A stretch of DNA of 5,629 bases from Dehalococcoidia bacterium (GTDB lineage Bacteria; Chloroflexota; Dehalococcoidia; JACPQF01), in contig JAUSEJ010000752.1 in the NCBI GenBank assembly GCA_030650265.1, positions 1-5,629 on the forward strand, in the 5' to 3' direction. The notes under the pieces were generated by a model. It did no database searches. It was not told the origin of the DNA and worked only from the letters and a program-made list of their open reading frames with translations. Of the stretch, positions 4,908-5,629 are shown one piece after another; position 1 is the first letter of the stretch; every line of letters begins with the position of its first letter. The position numbers and the translations under genes are program-made.

Positions 4908-5629
4908 TTGCCGATAACCATTCTTGACGAACGACAGGCCAGTCTACTGACTGAGGAACGCCACCTTCTGGCGGACTTGCGCGAATTACTGGCGAGATTC
5001 GAGGCGACGCCGGCCGACCTGGCCACGCTGCGCCGCGCCTCGCTCGATCTCGATGAACTGTTCCTCCTCGTCGTGGTCGGAGAGTTTAACGCCGGCAAAT
5101 CCGCCTTTATCAATGCACTCCTTGGCAAGACCGTGCTGGCCGAGGGCGTTACGCCCACTACGACGCAGGTCAATCTGCTACGCTACGGGCCTACTCCCAC
5201 CTCGCGCTCCACTTCGGCCGATATCCTGGAACTGGAGCGCCCTGAGCCTTTCTTACGGGAGATCAGCGTGGTCGATACCCCCGGGACGAACGCCGTCATC
5301 CGGCGCCACGAGGAGATCACGCGCGACTTCGTGCCCCGCAGCGACCTCGTTCTATTTGTCACCTCAGCCGACCGGCCCTTCACGGAGTCCGAGCGCCAGT
5401 TCCTCGAGAGCATTCGCCAGTGGGGCAAGAAGGTCGTGATTGTCCTAAACAAGATAGACCTTCTGGCCAGCGAAGTGGAGATACAACAGGTCGTCCAGTT
5501 TATTGCCGAGCAAGCCCGCGCCCTCCTCGGCTTTGCTCCGGAAATATTGCCGCTGTCGGCCCGACTAGCGCTGCGCGCCAAGCAATCGCCGGCGGGCGCC
5601 GACCGGCAGCAGATGTGGACAACGAGCCG
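4908..5629 (+). CDS. bacterial dynamin-family GTPase, 5' part only (cut by the window edge)
   Basis: The first 240 codons of a dynamin-like protein; such GTPases bind and remodel membranes from the cytoplasmic side. After a charged, leucine-rich helical N-terminus (about 7-52), the G domain is complete to G5: Walker A GEFNAGKS at 58-65, switch-I TPTT at 82-85, DTPG at 123-126 followed by TNAVIRRHEEITRDFVPRSD, VTSADRPFTESERQFL at 151-166, NKID at 181-184, and SAR at 217-219. The GEFNAGKS and DTPGTNAV forms are those of the bacterial dynamin branch rather than Era- or TrmE-type GTPases. The assembly and membrane-binding helical parts, normally several hundred residues more, lie beyond the window. 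The start is TTG after a strong AGGAGG, with its own promoter 20 nt upstream. Any partner gene, often a second dynamin, cannot be seen here. Confidence 0.9.
   Translation, partial: MPITILDERQASLLTEERHLLADLRELLARFEATPADLATLRRASLDLDELFLLVVVGEFNAGKSAFINALLGKTVLAEGVTPTTTQVNLLRYGPTPTSRSTSADILELERPEPFLREISVVDTPGTNAVIRRHEEITRDFVPRSDLVLFVTSADRPFTESERQFLESIRQWGKKVVIVLNKIDLLASEVEIQQVVQFIAEQARALLGFAPEILPLSARLALRAKQSPAGADRQQMWTTS

Overview
The window looks like chromosomal DNA from a free-living bacterium, most likely a Chloroflexota member of the Anaerolineae or a relative, possibly assembled from a metagenome. Three things suggest this. A predicted secreted protein ends in IYLPVVLKNY, a C-terminus I associate with Anaerolineae extracellular proteins. 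The lgt-family gene carries the GRLGCF variant of the signature. The coding DNA has moderate-to-high GC with strong AGGAGG-type ribosome sites and non-ATG starts (GTG, TTG, TTG). No plasmid, phage, transposon, tRNA, rRNA or CRISPR was seen.

Region 1 (1-2399, all minus strand) is a sulfate-assimilation operon read from right to left. It starts with a near-consensus sigma-70 promoter (TTGACA, 17 nt, TATAAA). A perfect GATTAA-C-TTAATC palindrome lies at the predicted transcription start. Then come yezD (DUF2292, 58 aa), cysH (iron-sulfur APS reductase type, 239 aa), an unrecognised 130-aa protein joined to cysH by an ATGA overlap, and a siroheme sulfite reductase with a built-in double [4Fe-4S] ferredoxin domain that runs off the left edge. 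Together these would turn activated sulfate (APS) into sulfite and then sulfide. The most interesting signal is a compact two-hairpin RNA element found twice in this operon, once in the yezD leader and once between yezD and cysH. The two copies share a conserved core, and their second stems differ in sequence but still pair. I cannot match it to a named riboswitch class.

Region 2 (2400-2597) is about 200 nt without a convincing gene. It separates the sulfur promoter from the 3' end of the next transcription unit.

Region 3 (2598-4692, minus strand) holds a gene for a membrane-anchored or secreted beta-rich protein (423 aa), followed 28 nt later by a divergent lgt (prolipoprotein diacylglyceryl transferase family, TTG start). 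They probably form a two-gene unit from a promoter near 4800-4828.

Region 4 (4693-5629) is a divergent intergenic region with one candidate promoter in each direction, followed by the first 240 codons of a bacterial dynamin-family GTPase on the plus strand (TTG start). That gene runs off the right edge.
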